Of a DNA stretch of 64,000 nt, positions 12,701 through 21,590 are shown piece after piece. Origin of the DNA: Harmothoe impar (lineage: Eukaryota > Annelida > Polychaeta > Phyllodocida > Polynoidae). Below the pieces are notes generated by a model. The model was not told the DNA's origin, searched no databases, and saw only the letters and a list, made by a program, of their open reading frames with translations. The stretch spans positions 18,405,166 to 18,469,165 of the forward strand of contig OX381717.1 of NCBI GenBank assembly GCA_947462335.1, given 5' to 3'. The first letter of the stretch is position 1. Each line of letters starts with the position of its first letter. A program made the position numbers and the translations under genes.

Positions 12701-15700
12701 TGTAGGACTGCTAAACTCACTGGTAGTGGAGTAGGGACGGCATCCAGGGGGGACCATATAATATTGTATACACCCCTCATGGCTGGCTGCCTGCTCAATG
12801 GGCCGTGATGTATAAGCATGCAGGGGGTGACGAGGGTGGGAGGGGGTGACCACCAACAGTGCATAAACACTTTGATTGGATGACAATGCAGTTTTTATGA
12901 TACAACCCTAAATTTGTGCAACGAAAATCATCAAGATATAGTATATATTTTTTCCAAATAACACCCTTTCTAGAATGGCTCGGTATTCAAGAATCCTACT
13001 GCGAATAAAAATATGTCAAATTATAATTCTAAATACCTGAAAAGTGACAAATGCTGGCGTTCACGGGTTATGTAGGAAATGTACTAAAAACACCAAAAAA
13101 AGACAACAAAACCCTAATTTTCTCAAAAACTGTTCAGTAGGATTTTTTCTAACTTAGGTTGCAGTGTTTTCTCCCCTCATATCACACATTGGCATAGAGA
13201 ATATATTGGCACCTAGTCAGGATTTTGCGCTAGAAGCAATCTGTGAGGCAAAAAACAGCCAAAATGAGCCTCTGGTCTGAAGTATAAAACTGGGCATCGA
13301 TCACTATAGAGCTACAAAGAGACAGAGAATCGATGTCCAGTAATAATGAAGGTAAATTGTGAAATATTCCCAATTTTGAAAAAGCCTAATTCTGGTTGTC
13401 TGCCAGTCACCATGTACTTTTTTTTTTTTTTTTGCTAAAATTCTCAAAAAATGCCAAAATTTCCATCGGCGGATCCGTAATCCAAATTATCAGAATAAAA
13501 CGGCCTTAGCAGCTAACCTAAAATGACCTGTCCTACCCCACATTGTTTCAGCTTGTACTTACTGATGTTGTGAGTGGTGTCCAGGCAGTAGGGGGTGGGG
13601 ACACTGCCACGTTGGATGGAGTCCATGAGAAGCATGCAGTCGTACTCCAACTGCTGACGTCTCAGTGATAACATCACTTCTGGCGCACCCTTTAGTTGAG
13701 ATGGATTAAATGTATATTGTTTGCGTATATATGTAAACTGCTATTAAAAGTAATAGAGATGGGTACCCTGATATATATTCACAAGTTTTTATTTATTACG
13801 ATTTTCGGACCCAAAATCCAACAAAAATCGTAACAATAGTATGTCCTTTAAAATACTCTTACACATTGGTGATAGCTTTATGATCCATATATAATGTGGT
13901 AATTAATGCCTGCTTATACTTAAGCAGACCAGTTTGTAGGCAGGGGTGTGGTAAGCAGCTTCAAAAGAAGAGGCTTGAAGAAGTTTTTCCCATGTCCCTA
14001 TTTCCCTACCCCATTTTCTACCCTTTGGTCCAATGTGGAGGGACATTCCTGAATTTTCTAAAAATCGTAATTTGTCAACAGAAATCGTAATGGTCATAAA
14101 AATACGGAAAAAAAACGTAACACTTGGCATCCCTGTACATGTATATGCTTTTCGTCCAGGCACTTTTTTCAGTTAATCGCAGCGTGCCATTTACATAAGC
14201 ATTATGAATACAAATGCATAGTGTAACTGAAAAATAATCCATCCTAAATTAGCTCCGAGCCCATATTTATGTAGACTGTGTACTTATCAATATAGTAAGG
14301 CCCAAAATGATACTTGTGTTCAGGTATCCCGACCAACACAATTCTTTTGGCCCTACCATTTTCTTTTTCTTTTTAGAAGACATTTTTGTTGTTTTTTCAA
14401 CCAAAAATAATTTTTGGGACTGAAATTATTTTCACAGAAATTATGTCAAAATGCATGAATTTTCTGTTACAATCTTTAAAAAAAGTAAGTTGACCCTAAT
14501 TTCTGGGGGCAAAATAACAACCTGCAAACAATTTCTTCTTTTTTTTAGGCCTAAGAGAATGGTATGAAGCAGCAGCAGCATGCACCTACCTTAAAGTAGC
14601 TCTCTGAGTGTTTGATTATGACAGACTCAGTCCCCTGACAGGCCTGCACCCTGAACACGTAGTTGATGTAGCCGTCTGCTATCAGGCTGACCTGGACACC
14701 CTCAGGGTCATCTCTGATAAACTGTAGCACAAAACACAGCCGTTAAGGTGATGTCTGAGAGCCAGATAATGAGCATCTACCGTAAATTCCCGCGTATAAC
14801 CCTCTAGTGCGGGTTATACAATATTCTCAAAGTCTAGGTGCGGGTAATACAAGGTTTTTTTGAACTATAGCAAAGTACTAAAATCGCAGGTGCTGGTTCA
14901 GTCGGGGTGCGGGTTATATGCGAGATGCGGGTTATACGCGGGAATTTAAGGAAATGTACCCTAGTGTAATACAATGGTTTTTTGAACTAAAGCAAAATAC
15001 TAAAATCGCAGGTGCAGGTTATGGGATCCTCCCAAAGTCGGGGTGCGGGTAACATCCGAGATGCGGGTTATACGCGGGAATTTAAGATATTGTAACCTAG
15101 TGTACCTCAGCTACACAGGCAGGGAGTAGCTACCCCTAGCATACCTCAGGTACACAGGGAGGGAGTACCCCTAGTGTACCTCAGGTACACAGGGAGTACC
15201 CCTAGTGTACCTCAGGTACACAGGGAGGGTGTACCCTTAGTGTACCTCAGGTACACAGAGAGTACCCCTAGTGTACCTCAGGTACACAGGGAGTACCCCT
15301 AGTGTACCTCAGGTACACAGGGAGTACCCCTAGTGTACCTCAGGTACACAGGGAGTACCCCTAGTGTACCTCAGGTACACAGGGAGTACCCCTAGTGTAC
15401 CTCAGGTACACATGGAGTACCCCTAGTGTAGCTCAGGTACACAGGGAGGGAGTACCCTAATGTACTTGAGGTACACCGAGAGTACCCCTAGTGTACCTCA
15501 GGTACACAGAGAGTACCCCTAGTGTACCTCAGGTATACAGAGAGTACCCCTAGTGTACCTCAGGTACACAGAGGGTACCCTAGTGTACCTCAGGTACACA
15601 GAGAGTACCCTAGTGTACTTCAGGTACACAGGCAGTACTATTTGTGTATCTCAGGTACACTGGAAATACCCCTACTGTACCTAAGGTACACAGGGAGGGA

Positions 15701-17144
15701 GCACCCTAGTGTACCTCAGGTACACAGAGAGCGCCCCTAGCGTACTTCAGGTACAAGGGAGGGAGTACCCTAGTGTACCTCAGGTACACAGGGTGGAGCA
15801 CCCTAGTGTACCTCAGGTATACAGAGAGTACCCTAGTGTACCTCAAGTACACAGAGATTAGCCCTAGTGTACCTCAGGTACACAGAGAGTACCCCTAGTG
15901 TACACATCAGGTACACAGGGAGGGAGTACCCCTAGTGTACTTCAGGTTCACAGGGAGGGAGTACCCCTAGCGTACTTCAGGTACATAGGGAGGGAGTACC
16001 CCTTGTATACCTCAGGTACACAGGGAGGGAGCACCCTAGTGAACCTCAGGTTCACAGAGAGTACCCTAGTGTACCTGAGGTACACAGGGAGGGAGCACCC
16101 TAGTGAACCTCAGGTATACAGAGAGTACCCTAGTGTACCTCAGGTACACAGAGAGTACCCTAGTGTACCTCAAGTACACCGAGAGTACTCTAGTGTACCT
16201 CAGGTACACAGGGAGTACCCTAGTGTACTTCAGGTACCCAGGGAGTACACCTAGTGTACCTCAGGTACACAGAGGGTGTCCCTAGTGTATTCATCAGTGA
16301 GTACTTTCCACTCACTGACTATACTCCCAGTAGGGAGTGGTCATTTATCATTTACAACAGGGTGGGTAAAAAAAATTGACGCAAAAATTGTCCACGGGTC
16401 GCAAACATTTTGCAGACTGTGCAGGGGGGGGGGTAAAATTATTTCGCCCCCTCCACCCCCCCCCCCCCCCACTCCGGCCCCATTACCAATTAATGACCAC
16501 TCCCTAACACTCCCCGGCTAACATTCCTGATACATGACTAGCCTCATACATGTAGGTTCATACTAGACCTAGTTCCTGGTTCATATATAATTGATTGTGC
16601 AACTGGGACTGAGGCCGAGGGCGGGTCTTTTTAACCATTTAAGGACGGCACAGTGCTCTAATACGCTATGTCCGTTGTCGTCCTGATGCATAAATGCAGC
16701 CCTGGCGACTCTGCTTACTCTGGCTGCATTCATGCATCATTCTGACGGTTCGGGCGTGTGCTAACATGGCAGCAAATGGCATAACGCATCAAAGTACTAT
16801 GGCTATGCGGCCCCTAAAGGGGTAAACACTCATTGAAATGCATTAAACTTATGGCAATGGTGAGTTACTCGCTGGGACTGCATTCATGCATCATGACGAC
16901 CCTATGGGTAATAGTAATACTGTCATCATGACGACACATGTCGCTTTTATAAAGCGCCATGCCGTCCTTAAAGGGTTGACTGGGACACATTCACAAATGA
17001 CGTCCCATATTGCGGGGGGCTTTTATACAGTTAATATATCGATATAATGAAGAGCACTTTTAATGTAACACCGGCGCCTACCTGTAAAGCATCAACCGTA
17101 GGGTTGTCCTTGGCAAAGCTGGTCACGAGTCTCCTGGGTTCCAT
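561..17144 (-). CDS. Methylthioribose kinase-like protein, N-terminal half (5 exons, 3' end off window)
   Basis: Five exons splice in consistent phase into 217 codons: 17082-17144 (start), 14590-14721, 13563-13689, 2893-3073 and 561-708. All have GT-AG borders. The product begins MEPRRLVTSFAKDN. It then follows the order of 5-methylthioribose kinases (APH/choline-kinase fold): IADGYINYVFRV (compare IGDGNLNLVFxV), SVIIKHSESYFK (nucleotide-loop Lys, compare LIVKQALPYAK), LSLRRQQLEYDCMLL, IAMRDLTG (compare VMEDLS) and DDLKEPLLDLHHREQYD (compare ITERLVFTDPF). MTR kinase phosphorylates methylthioribose in methionine salvage. The catalytic HGDLH and DPEF parts would lie in exons left of the window. 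The introns are very long and packed with repeats. The family assignment rests on remembered motif order, so a divergent APH-fold kinase is the alternative. Confidence 0.72.
1030..2892. repeat. Exon-edge-derived minisatellite in MTR kinase-like intron 4
   Basis: About 16 degenerate copies of a 40-50 bp unit with core CACTTACTTGAACTTGGC followed by CTGGAGTTGCTGCCA. On the minus strand the core reads GCCAAGTTCAAGTAAGTG, which is the end of exon 4 plus its splice donor. Two copies (about 1268-1350 and 1624-1720) are longer and repeat a further 50-60 bp of exon 4. The array is interrupted between about 1795 and 2690 by unrelated DNA. Confidence 0.88.
1795..2690. other. Insertion splitting the minisatellite, bounded by ACTCAGGGT motifs
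   Basis: GC-rich left part (1860-2360), AT-rich right part (2400-2650). ACTCAGGGT occurs near the left edge (about 1808) and in a near-perfect palindrome at the right edge (2664-2688, ACTCAGGGTTAATTAAACCC...). This suggests an inserted element, but no clear target duplication or protein is seen. A 159-codon open frame (1898-2377) resembles nothing I know and is probably chance. Confidence 0.45.
2893..3073 (-). CDS. MTR kinase-like exon 4, source of the adjacent minisatellite
   Basis: Encodes IAMRDLTGCDWELL, then a stretch with GAAAHLGQTLSTLHTL and ending QQWQQLQAKFK. The donor is TTCAA|GTAAGT. The last 45-90 bases of this exon plus its donor recur many times downstream in the intron (1030-2880), so RNA evidence is needed to be certain which copy is used. 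This copy is chosen because only it has the full exon and an acceptor. Confidence 0.72.
3074..3560. other. Start of intron 3, no feature seen
   Basis: AT-rich intron sequence between exon 4 and the fold-back element. I see no coding or structured signal. Confidence 0.6.
3561..4862 (+). repeat. Left inverted arm of fold-back element
   Basis: About 1.3 kb, matching the reverse complement of 7634-9167. It contains several CAAGGTCA/TGACCTTG runs, among them an imperfect palindrome at about 3836-3860. The inner end is GC-rich (GGTGGGACGCCGCCCGGTGG). Confidence 0.85.
4863..7633. other. Central region of fold-back element
   Basis: The first part (4863-5600) is ordinary sequence. 5605-5810 is a copy of the dispersed hairpin repeat. 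5900-7630 is unusually GC-rich with overlapping long frames on both strands and loosely repeated CCCTGTGCCTCAACCAGG-like phrases at about 6235, 6300, 6405 and 6510. A minus-strand frame (6412-6774) is the most protein-like, but I recognise no domain. It may be the decayed cargo of the element. Confidence 0.4.
5605..5810. repeat. Dispersed hairpin repeat, copy 1
   Basis: Copy of the family whose core is AATGCAGCCCTGGCGAGTTA meeting its own reverse complement. Here it is degenerate: GAAGCCCTGGCAATGTTGCTAGGGCTGC, then a second half-core GCAGCACTGGCGAGTTACTC. Confidence 0.75.
7634..9167 (-). repeat. Right inverted arm of fold-back element
   Basis: Reverse-complement partner of 3561-4862. Interrupted by a MITE at 8102-8285, which is absent from the left arm, so the arm sequence itself marks the pre-insertion site. 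Confidence 0.85.
8102..8285. mobile_element. 184-bp TA-flanked MITE nested in fold-back arm
   Basis: Termini TACCGTATTCGACGTAATAA and its reverse complement, about 25 bp, ending in TA on each side. The uninterrupted sequence in the opposite arm (near 4445-4455) confirms the insertion. Confidence 0.88.
9168..9336 (-). mobile_element. tRNA-derived SINE-like element
   Basis: The minus strand from 9334 reads GGGGATGTAGCTCAGTGGTA then GAGCA: a pol III A-box region. A B-box region GGGTTCGAGTCCC follows. The tail then runs to the edge of the fold-back element. The tRNA-like head is 9265-9334. There is no CCA and the acceptor arm pairs mostly through wobbles, which suits a SINE or tRNA pseudogene better than a working tRNA gene. 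Confidence 0.6.
9265..9334 (-). pseudogene. tRNA-like head
   Basis: Cloverleaf can be drawn: a 7-pair acceptor (4 pairs G-U), D arm GCTC/GAGC, anticodon loop CTCCAAG with a mismatch at the base of the stem, and T arm CTGGG-TTCGAGT-CCCGG. The anticodon would be CCA, but the rest does not look like tRNA-Trp. Treated as tRNA-derived. Confidence 0.45.
9337..9908. other. Intron sequence, nothing recognised
   Basis: AT-rich; two short open frames (about 9500-9854) show no domain, splice support or codon pattern that I can defend. Confidence 0.5.
9909..10072. mobile_element. MITE, GGTTTGTTTCAGGT family, copy 1
   Basis: Inverted termini GGCCAAAAAAAAAGGTTTGT and GTTACCTGAAACAAACC...GCC. Interior has CCGACCGACCCTA and CCGACCTACCGACCCTA near the ends. 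Related copies at 18236-18463 and 45981-46172, and a half copy at about 46640-46720. Confidence 0.75.
11501..11695. mobile_element. 195-bp insertion with CTCGCTG target duplication
   Basis: CTCGCTG occurs at 11494-11500 and again at 11696-11702, while uninterrupted copies of the host repeat have it once. Ends are imperfect inverted repeats around CAGAGGGGTC. The interior repeats GCGACCTGGCGACCTGG. A 7-bp duplication with CAGAGGG-like ends suggests a hAT-type non-autonomous element. Confidence 0.72.
11783..12646. mobile_element. 860-bp TA-target DNA element in satellite unit
   Basis: Inverted termini TACAGTGAGGTCGCGATATA and, at the right end, its near-complement (…TATATCGAGACCTCACTGTA). The host unit elsewhere reads CTCGCTGGTAGTGGAG with one TA, so the TA flanks are a true duplication. 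No transposase is seen, so it is non-autonomous. Poly-C runs near 12470-12550 may be collapse-prone. Confidence 0.9.
12761..13562. other. Intron sequence, possible inverted end near 13400-13510
   Basis: No coding signal. Sequence at about 13430-13500 (GGATCCGTAATCCAAATTATCA and a T16 run) resembles the reverse complement of 10075-10150 (TGATAACTTGGATTACGGG), so a larger decayed inverted-repeat element may span 10.07-13.51 kb. Confidence 0.35.
13563..13689 (-). CDS. MTR kinase-like exon 3
   Basis: 42 codons plus one base: starts GAPEVMLSLRRQQLEYD and ends DTTHNI. Donor GTAAGT. Corresponds to the helix after the nucleotide loop (LTxDRARIESxAL in bacterial enzymes). Confidence 0.75.
14590..14721 (-). 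CDS. MTR kinase-like exon 2 (nucleotide-binding loop)
   Basis: 44 codons, phase 0 at both ends. Carries IADGYINYVFRV and the Lys in SVIIKH that corresponds to the ATP-contacting Lys of the kinase fold. Acceptor CTACAG, donor GTAGGT. Confidence 0.8.
14778..15094. mobile_element. Tandem pair of TA-type MITE copies (CCCGCGTATAA family)
   Basis: Starts TACCGTAAATTCCCGCGTAT, and the first copy ends near 14950 with GGGTTATACGCGGGAATTTA. A second partial copy runs from about 14953 to 15090 and repeats the GGTGCGGGT...GATGCGGGTTATACGCGGG half. Related to 56309-56598. Confidence 0.78.
15095..16285. repeat. 31-bp palindromic minisatellite, about 38 copies
   Basis: Consensus GTGTACCTCAGGTACACAGG GAGTACCCCTA. 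Each unit contains GTGTACCT-C-AGGTACAC, a hairpin with 8-bp arms and a one-base centre. Units vary between 29 and 37 bp through GAGG/GGGA insertions. Lies in intron 1 of the MTR kinase-like gene, directly after the MITE pair whose flank reads TACCCTAGTGTAATAC, a plausible seed. Confidence 0.92.
16331..16506. mobile_element. MITE, TAGGGAGTGGTCATTTAT family
   Basis: Termini TAGGGAGTGGTCATTTATCA and AATTAATGACCACTCCCTA. The interior has G and C runs. Related to 45265-45576 and 59397-59737. Confidence 0.78.
16636..16990. repeat. Dispersed hairpin repeat, two degenerate copies
   Basis: AAGGACGGCACAGTGC ... GCAGCCCTGGCGACTCTGCTTACTCTGGCTGC ..., then ATGGTGAGTTACTCGCTGGG ... ATGCCGTCCTTAAAGGG. Both TIR-like ends (AAGGACGGCA and its complement) are visible. 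Confidence 0.72.
17082..17144 (-). CDS. MTR kinase-like exon 1 (start codon)
   Basis: 21 codons from ATG at 17144 to VDALQ, then donor GTAGGC. Ends in phase 0, matching exon 2. Chosen as the start because it is the first ATG and splices cleanly; an upstream non-coding exon cannot be excluded. Confidence 0.65.
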
Positions 17145-17646
17145 TTGTCAAAATGTCTGGTAAAACTGTCCCTTTATTATTGTGTAGATGCCGCCGACTA
17201 ACGCTAGGCACAGGCACGGCGCAATGGGCAGGGCGGGTGTAGCTAGGAGTTCTTACAGGTATCTATGAACCAGATGTTCTATATTAAACTTTGCTTAGGC
17301 GAGATAAATAAGACTAAGTTAAAGGCACTAAGTCGGTGACCTAACCCTGCCGAGTTTTGCACGCTAATGACGTCATGGGTTCTGTGCTCCTTTGGTGTAA
17401 ATATGTGGTGTGTGGAGTGTGATGTCTTGTCATACACTGGTGCGTCGTCTACTGAATGCTAGAAAACCGGAGCAAACTAGTCCCAGCCATTCCCTCCCAT
17501 CTCTATTTAATACATGTATCCCCCACCCACCCACCCATTTCTCCAACCTCCCTCCCACCCGCCAACTGCTGGTGCTGGTTGTTCTAGGATCCAACTGCTG
17601 GTGCTGGTTGTTCTAGGATCTCTCTCCATGGCCGACGTAAATGATA
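17145..17646. promoter_or_regulatory. 5' flank of the MTR kinase-like gene
   Basis: Non-repetitive, moderately GC-rich just upstream of the start codon (17160-17220), then a C-rich CCCACCCACCCACCC run near 17520 and a tandem duplication of TTGTTCTAGGATC at about 17575-17620. Presumed promoter by position only; no core element is identified. Confidence 0.35.
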
Positions 17647-17831
17647 TACCGTACCGTCGCGTTTAAGCGCCGGATATTGAATAAGCGGGGAGCCGGGGGA
17701 GCCGGGGGTGTGGGGTAATTCTTAAACACTAAAAATGGATCTTGAATAAGCGCCTGTCTCGTATAAGCGCCGGGGGTAACCAGCCCTCCAAAGTTATATG
17801 TGCCGGGGCACTTATACACGACGGTGCGGTA
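17647..17831. mobile_element. 185-bp TA-flanked MITE (ACCGTACCGTCG)
   Basis: Termini TACCGTACCGTCGCGTTTAA and GCACTTATACACGACGGTGCGGTA, ending in TA on both sides. The interior repeats AATAAGCG/TATAAGCGCC motifs. Confidence 0.8.
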
Positions 17832-18235
17832 AATACTGCTATATGACATACAATGAGATCTCGATAAACCGGCCCTCTGAATTATTCGGCTGTGCTTTGT
17901 GAGGCACAGGGATTCAACATCCGGTCGTGTTTTCTCTCCCTGAAACTGGATTATCAGTCTCACTGCCTGTATATCTACTTTACTTTCACATGGATATTAC
18001 TAAAATCTCCTTTTCAATTTCCTAGCTCCGCCCGCGGTTGGGTGGTGGTGGGGGTGCACTCCCTCCCGTCAAACCATAGACATATACATCATTACAAAAA
18101 TATGACCCCTGTATCAATTCTGTTGACCCTTTAAGGACCACATAACAGTTTATTGTGATGCATTCCGCCCTTGGCCGTCTACTCGTTAGGGCTGCATTCT
18201 GACCCTTCACAGGGGTATTATTAAGTGTGGTAAGG

Positions 18236-18463
18236 AGAAAAAAAAAGGAAGGTTTGTTTCAGGTCACCCGACCGACCCGATCAAAGTAGGGCTGACCCTA
18301 CGTTTTATTTGTGCAAAATTTTCGTATTTTTACTCTTTTTTGGTAAATTTTAGGGTCTTCGGAGAGGCTGGCTAGCACTTTCATGTTTAAAAAAAAGAAA
18401 AATCCGACCTACCGACCCTACATATTCTGCCCATGTTACCTGAAACTAACTTTTTTTTGTCCT
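18236..18463. mobile_element. MITE, GGTTTGTTTCAGGT family, copy 2
   Basis: GGTTTGTTTCAGGTCACCCG at the left and ATGTTACCTGAAACTAAC at the right, with the same CCGACCGACCC / GACCTACCGACCCTA sub-terminal phrases as copy 1. Confidence 0.75.
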
Positions 18464-18739
18464 AATGATTATTTGGGTACTATACTTTAACACCCGGTTG
18501 GCTCATAATGGCAATCAAGGCAAGTATTAAATGCATTAACCTATAGTTGGCTTACTATGCGGCCCAAGGCAGGTTAACAGAATTGAGAGATGGATAGGTC
18601 TTAAGGGGCCGTCCATAAAGTATGTCACGCCCGAGGGGGTGGGGGGGTCTTTTTTTTGTGTGACGAAGTGTGACAGGGGGGTGGGGGGGTCTATGGACTT
18701 GTGTGACGTCACATTTTTTAAATTTTGTAAGCAGTATAG

Positions 18740-19500
18740 ATGCTGTATAAATTAGTGACATATGCGGGATAAATACATATTTGTGATTGTAGTAGATCTA
18801 CAAGTCCTAGCACCTTCCAAATTCACACAAATGAAGACCCCAGGTATGAGAAAATTATAACTGTGATAGATCAGTTTATTAATGCAAACTTGGATGCCCA
18901 TTTGAAAGTCACTAATGCCCCCAGTTAGAGTGCATTTAACATGGGCGAAGGGAGAATAACTTCTCAAGGACGGACCATGGATCAAGAGCTGGAAAAGAAA
19001 AACTTTGCACACACTGAAGAGGTTTGGCCACAAAAGTTTTGTCACAAACCATGATAGATGAAGACCAAGTGGTTGCAGAGTATAAAGAAGAAATAAGCAG
19101 CTACAAAGTCTGAGAAATTGAGAGCAACATGTGTGTGTGAGAGGGAAAGCCATTATATCCAGCAGATTGTAAAGTGTCCAGACAAAAAACATTGCTCAAA
19201 TCCAAGGAGCTCTTATATAATGTTGATCAAGGACAGATTCTTACCAGTACAAAAGGCTGTGGTCCACACAGCCAAAGATGGCCTTTTAGTGAAACTAGAT
19301 GGGTCAGGGAACTACCCCTCAGTATTTGTTAGCCTTGCACCCAGCAACAACATCTTTCAAAGATCTGCAGACAATTACCCAAAGGGTCTGCCCCATGACT
19401 TTGCATGTCCTAGTCTACAGAATAAGGCATCCAAATGAATCTGCAAGGAATGTGAATTATACCTAACATCAATTAGGTCAGTCACTTGACATCTAAAGAA
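18740..19500. other. Unidentified coding-like segment inside the Harbinger-like element
   Basis: An evenly composed stretch with long frames on both strands (minus 18752-19192, plus 19118-19438). It differs from the AT-rich or G-run DNA around it, as a captured or decayed coding region would. I recognise no domain in either frame and cannot choose a strand. Confidence 0.3.
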
Positions 19501-19582
19501 TGTGGCTAAAGGAAGAAGAAAGGAGAGAAATCAAAACAAGATTCTTCCAGCATGACATACAGTCTGATTCTAGTACATATCA

Positions 19583-19745
19583 CAGGGGCGTGGTAACCGA
19601 GGGGGACAGGGGGGACATGCCCTCCCCACCACACTTTTACCAACCCCAAAAAAGTGCAATCCAAAAAGGTCAAGAAAAAAGGGGTCAAAAAGGGTCAATA
19701 AACCCCTCAGGGCCCCCTACTTTGAAACTGCTTGCCACGCCCCTG
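19583..19745. mobile_element. 163-bp hAT-like MITE, 5-bp duplication TATCA
   Basis: Termini CAGGGGCGTGGTAAC and TTGCCACGCCCCTG. TATCA lies immediately outside both ends (19578-19582, 19746-19750). Confidence 0.82.
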
Positions 19746-19853
19746 TATCATTCCAGTATGTATTGCCACTAAGCAATAATGTGAGCTCATGTATGTTATC
19801 CAGAACATGGACCATGAAGATCTGATGGATAGAGAAAGTATTTCAATACCACA

Positions 19854-19998
19854 CAAGGATGGATCCAGGTGGGGGACATGGGGGGGGGGAGCATCCCACC
19901 CCTTTTTGATATAGACTTTTTATGTAAATGGGTCCAATACCATCAGAACATAGCCTATATCAAGCCCCCACTTTCTCAAATTCCTGGATCCACCCCTG
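19854..19998. mobile_element. 145-bp hAT-like MITE, 5-bp duplication CCACA
   Basis: Termini CAAGGATGGATCCAGGTGG and TTCCTGGATCCACCCCTG. CCACA flanks both ends (19849-19853, 19999-20003). The same CAGGG-type end and 5-bp duplication as the neighbouring 19583-19745 element suggest one superfamily. Confidence 0.78.
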
Positions 19999-20953
19999 CC
20001 ACAGATTTGCCAGCACAAGAGGAGTGACAGGATAGCAGTAGCACACCTGTTATTCCTGTAAACACTGTCAAGAATCTATGGATCGAGGATACCTCAGTCG
20101 CAGAGATCTAGAGTGCCATAACTATTGGTGTGACTTTAGAAAAACGAAGTGGGATGCTTCTACACACTAGCCAGAGCTACCTTGTTATGATGGCTCCGTT
20201 GCCATGTCCAACCGCCGTTGTTGTCGGTTTCCCTGACAACCTGTATTATGATGTCACAGATTGTTCTGGTCACACAGGAAGTTACATTGTTGTTTCTTGC
20301 ACTAACAGGTCATGGGGTCATGATGTGACCTCTTGACCTTATATCCTGTCAAATATTTTTTCTAGGGTCCACAGACTTTGTTTGTGGTGGTGACTGAATA
20401 GGTTTCGATCTTTGGATCTCATCAGGCTCTATACTGGCGTACAAGGCTTGTGTCAATTAACACTATTTTCTCCCATGGCCCTTTGGGACATGGGGAATTA
20501 AATTAATGATAAAATATTTTTATTTTATCTATTAAATTAAATGATTAATTTTATTGATCTGTATTAAATCCTATTGGTGTGAACAACATGATACCGGCAC
20601 TTTGAACAATTGGAATTAAAAGGGGTCTTTTCAACAAAATCCATGAACATTGGGTCTTAAGGTATTTCAGAGACGGATGTCATACCTTAACACATTTTAA
20701 TAGCAATCTAATTGTAATAAGCCTTATAAACAAGTACTGGGTTAAGATAATGCATGTATGTTCCCTTATCAAATTATGGGACTAGACTGATACGGTACCT
20801 AATTATATATGCAAAGGGGGGGGGTGTCAACAGATTTGTGATATACTTTTCTAGGGGGTGTCGGAAAAAGTGTGACAAAGTGTGACATGGGGGTGGGGGG
20901 GGGTGTTCAAAATGGCCCAAAAAAGCGTGACATACTTTATGGACGGCCCCTAA

Positions 20954-21590
20954 GAATACAATTTATTTTCTCAAAGTCTAGGTGTGGGTTATACACGGGA
21001 ATTTATTGTACTTGTGGGCCGGTTTACCAGAGGATGAACGAATCTTATCAAAAGCCACAACAAATTAAAAAGTGTTTTTTCGGGTGACATCTTCTGTCAT
21101 CGGGAGCCAGTTTGTGTAAAAGAAAAATGTTTGCTCAAAAAAAGCTGAATTATATTAACCTAGTAGGATCATTATCATGGGCGTTTTTCTCGAATGCAGC
21201 CCTGGCGAGTTACTCGCCAGGGCTGCATTCATGCATGTTGACTATGAAAGGGCATTAAAGGACTATGCAGCATCGGAATGGTGTATGTTTACTTTTCAAA
21301 ATATTTAATAGATGTAAATTGTGCAAAATACGAGAACAAGGTAGCAAGGTAGTTTTGTGTGCTTATGTTGAAAAATTTGCCATGATAGACAAAAAATGCT
21401 CGGAGGTCTTACAGATGCTCTACGTATTGTGAAATAATATATCCCATATAGATTGGCTTTTAATAATGTATTTCTCAAATACTATAGCACCAAATAAAAA
21501 GGAATAATTAAATAAAATACACAAGTAAAATGTTTGGCATTTTTATTTTATATAAAGAAGTTGGTTAGTACAACAATGAACTTCACCATA
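20954..21590. other. Intergenic, one hairpin-repeat copy
   Basis: AT-rich. Includes half of a CCGCGTATAA-type MITE end (about 20980-21006) and the hairpin repeat at 21170-21265. Confidence 0.5.
21170..21265. repeat. Dispersed hairpin repeat, near-perfect core
   Basis: GAATGCAGCCCTGGCGAGTT then ACTCGCCAGGGCTGCATTC: the cleanest example, an uninterrupted palindrome at about 21196-21234. Confidence 0.85.

Larger units (their letters stand above)
10858..12760. repeat. 80-bp tandem repeat with two nested insertions
   Basis: Unit: GGTGTGATATACAACCATTG, AGGGCGCATGTAGGACTGCT, AAACTCGCTGGTAGTGGAGT, AGGGACGGCACCCAGCTCA. Copies start at about 10863, 11451, 11735 and 12673. The second is interrupted at 11501-11695 and the third at 11783-12646. 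About 500 bp of other intron sequence separates copies 1 and 2. Confidence 0.85.
18605..20950. mobile_element. 2.35-kb PIF/Harbinger-like element (TAA duplication)
   Basis: Perfect inverted termini of about 25 bp starting GGGGCCGTCCATAAAGTATG, flanked by TAA on both sides (18602-18604 and 20951-20953). A 3-bp TWA target duplication is the mark of PIF/Harbinger transposons. Sub-terminal regions carry G-runs and TGTGACAAAGTGTGACA phrases at both ends. No transposase frame survives; a smaller relative sits at 43538-43690. Confidence 0.82.

Noticed and set aside
15522..16285. Repetitive frames reading VPQVHREYPS in the minisatellite
   Set aside because: Pure translation of the 31-bp repeat.
15095..16285. 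CRISPR-like array
   Set aside because: Units are contiguous 29-37 bp repeats with no unique spacers, in a eukaryotic intron.
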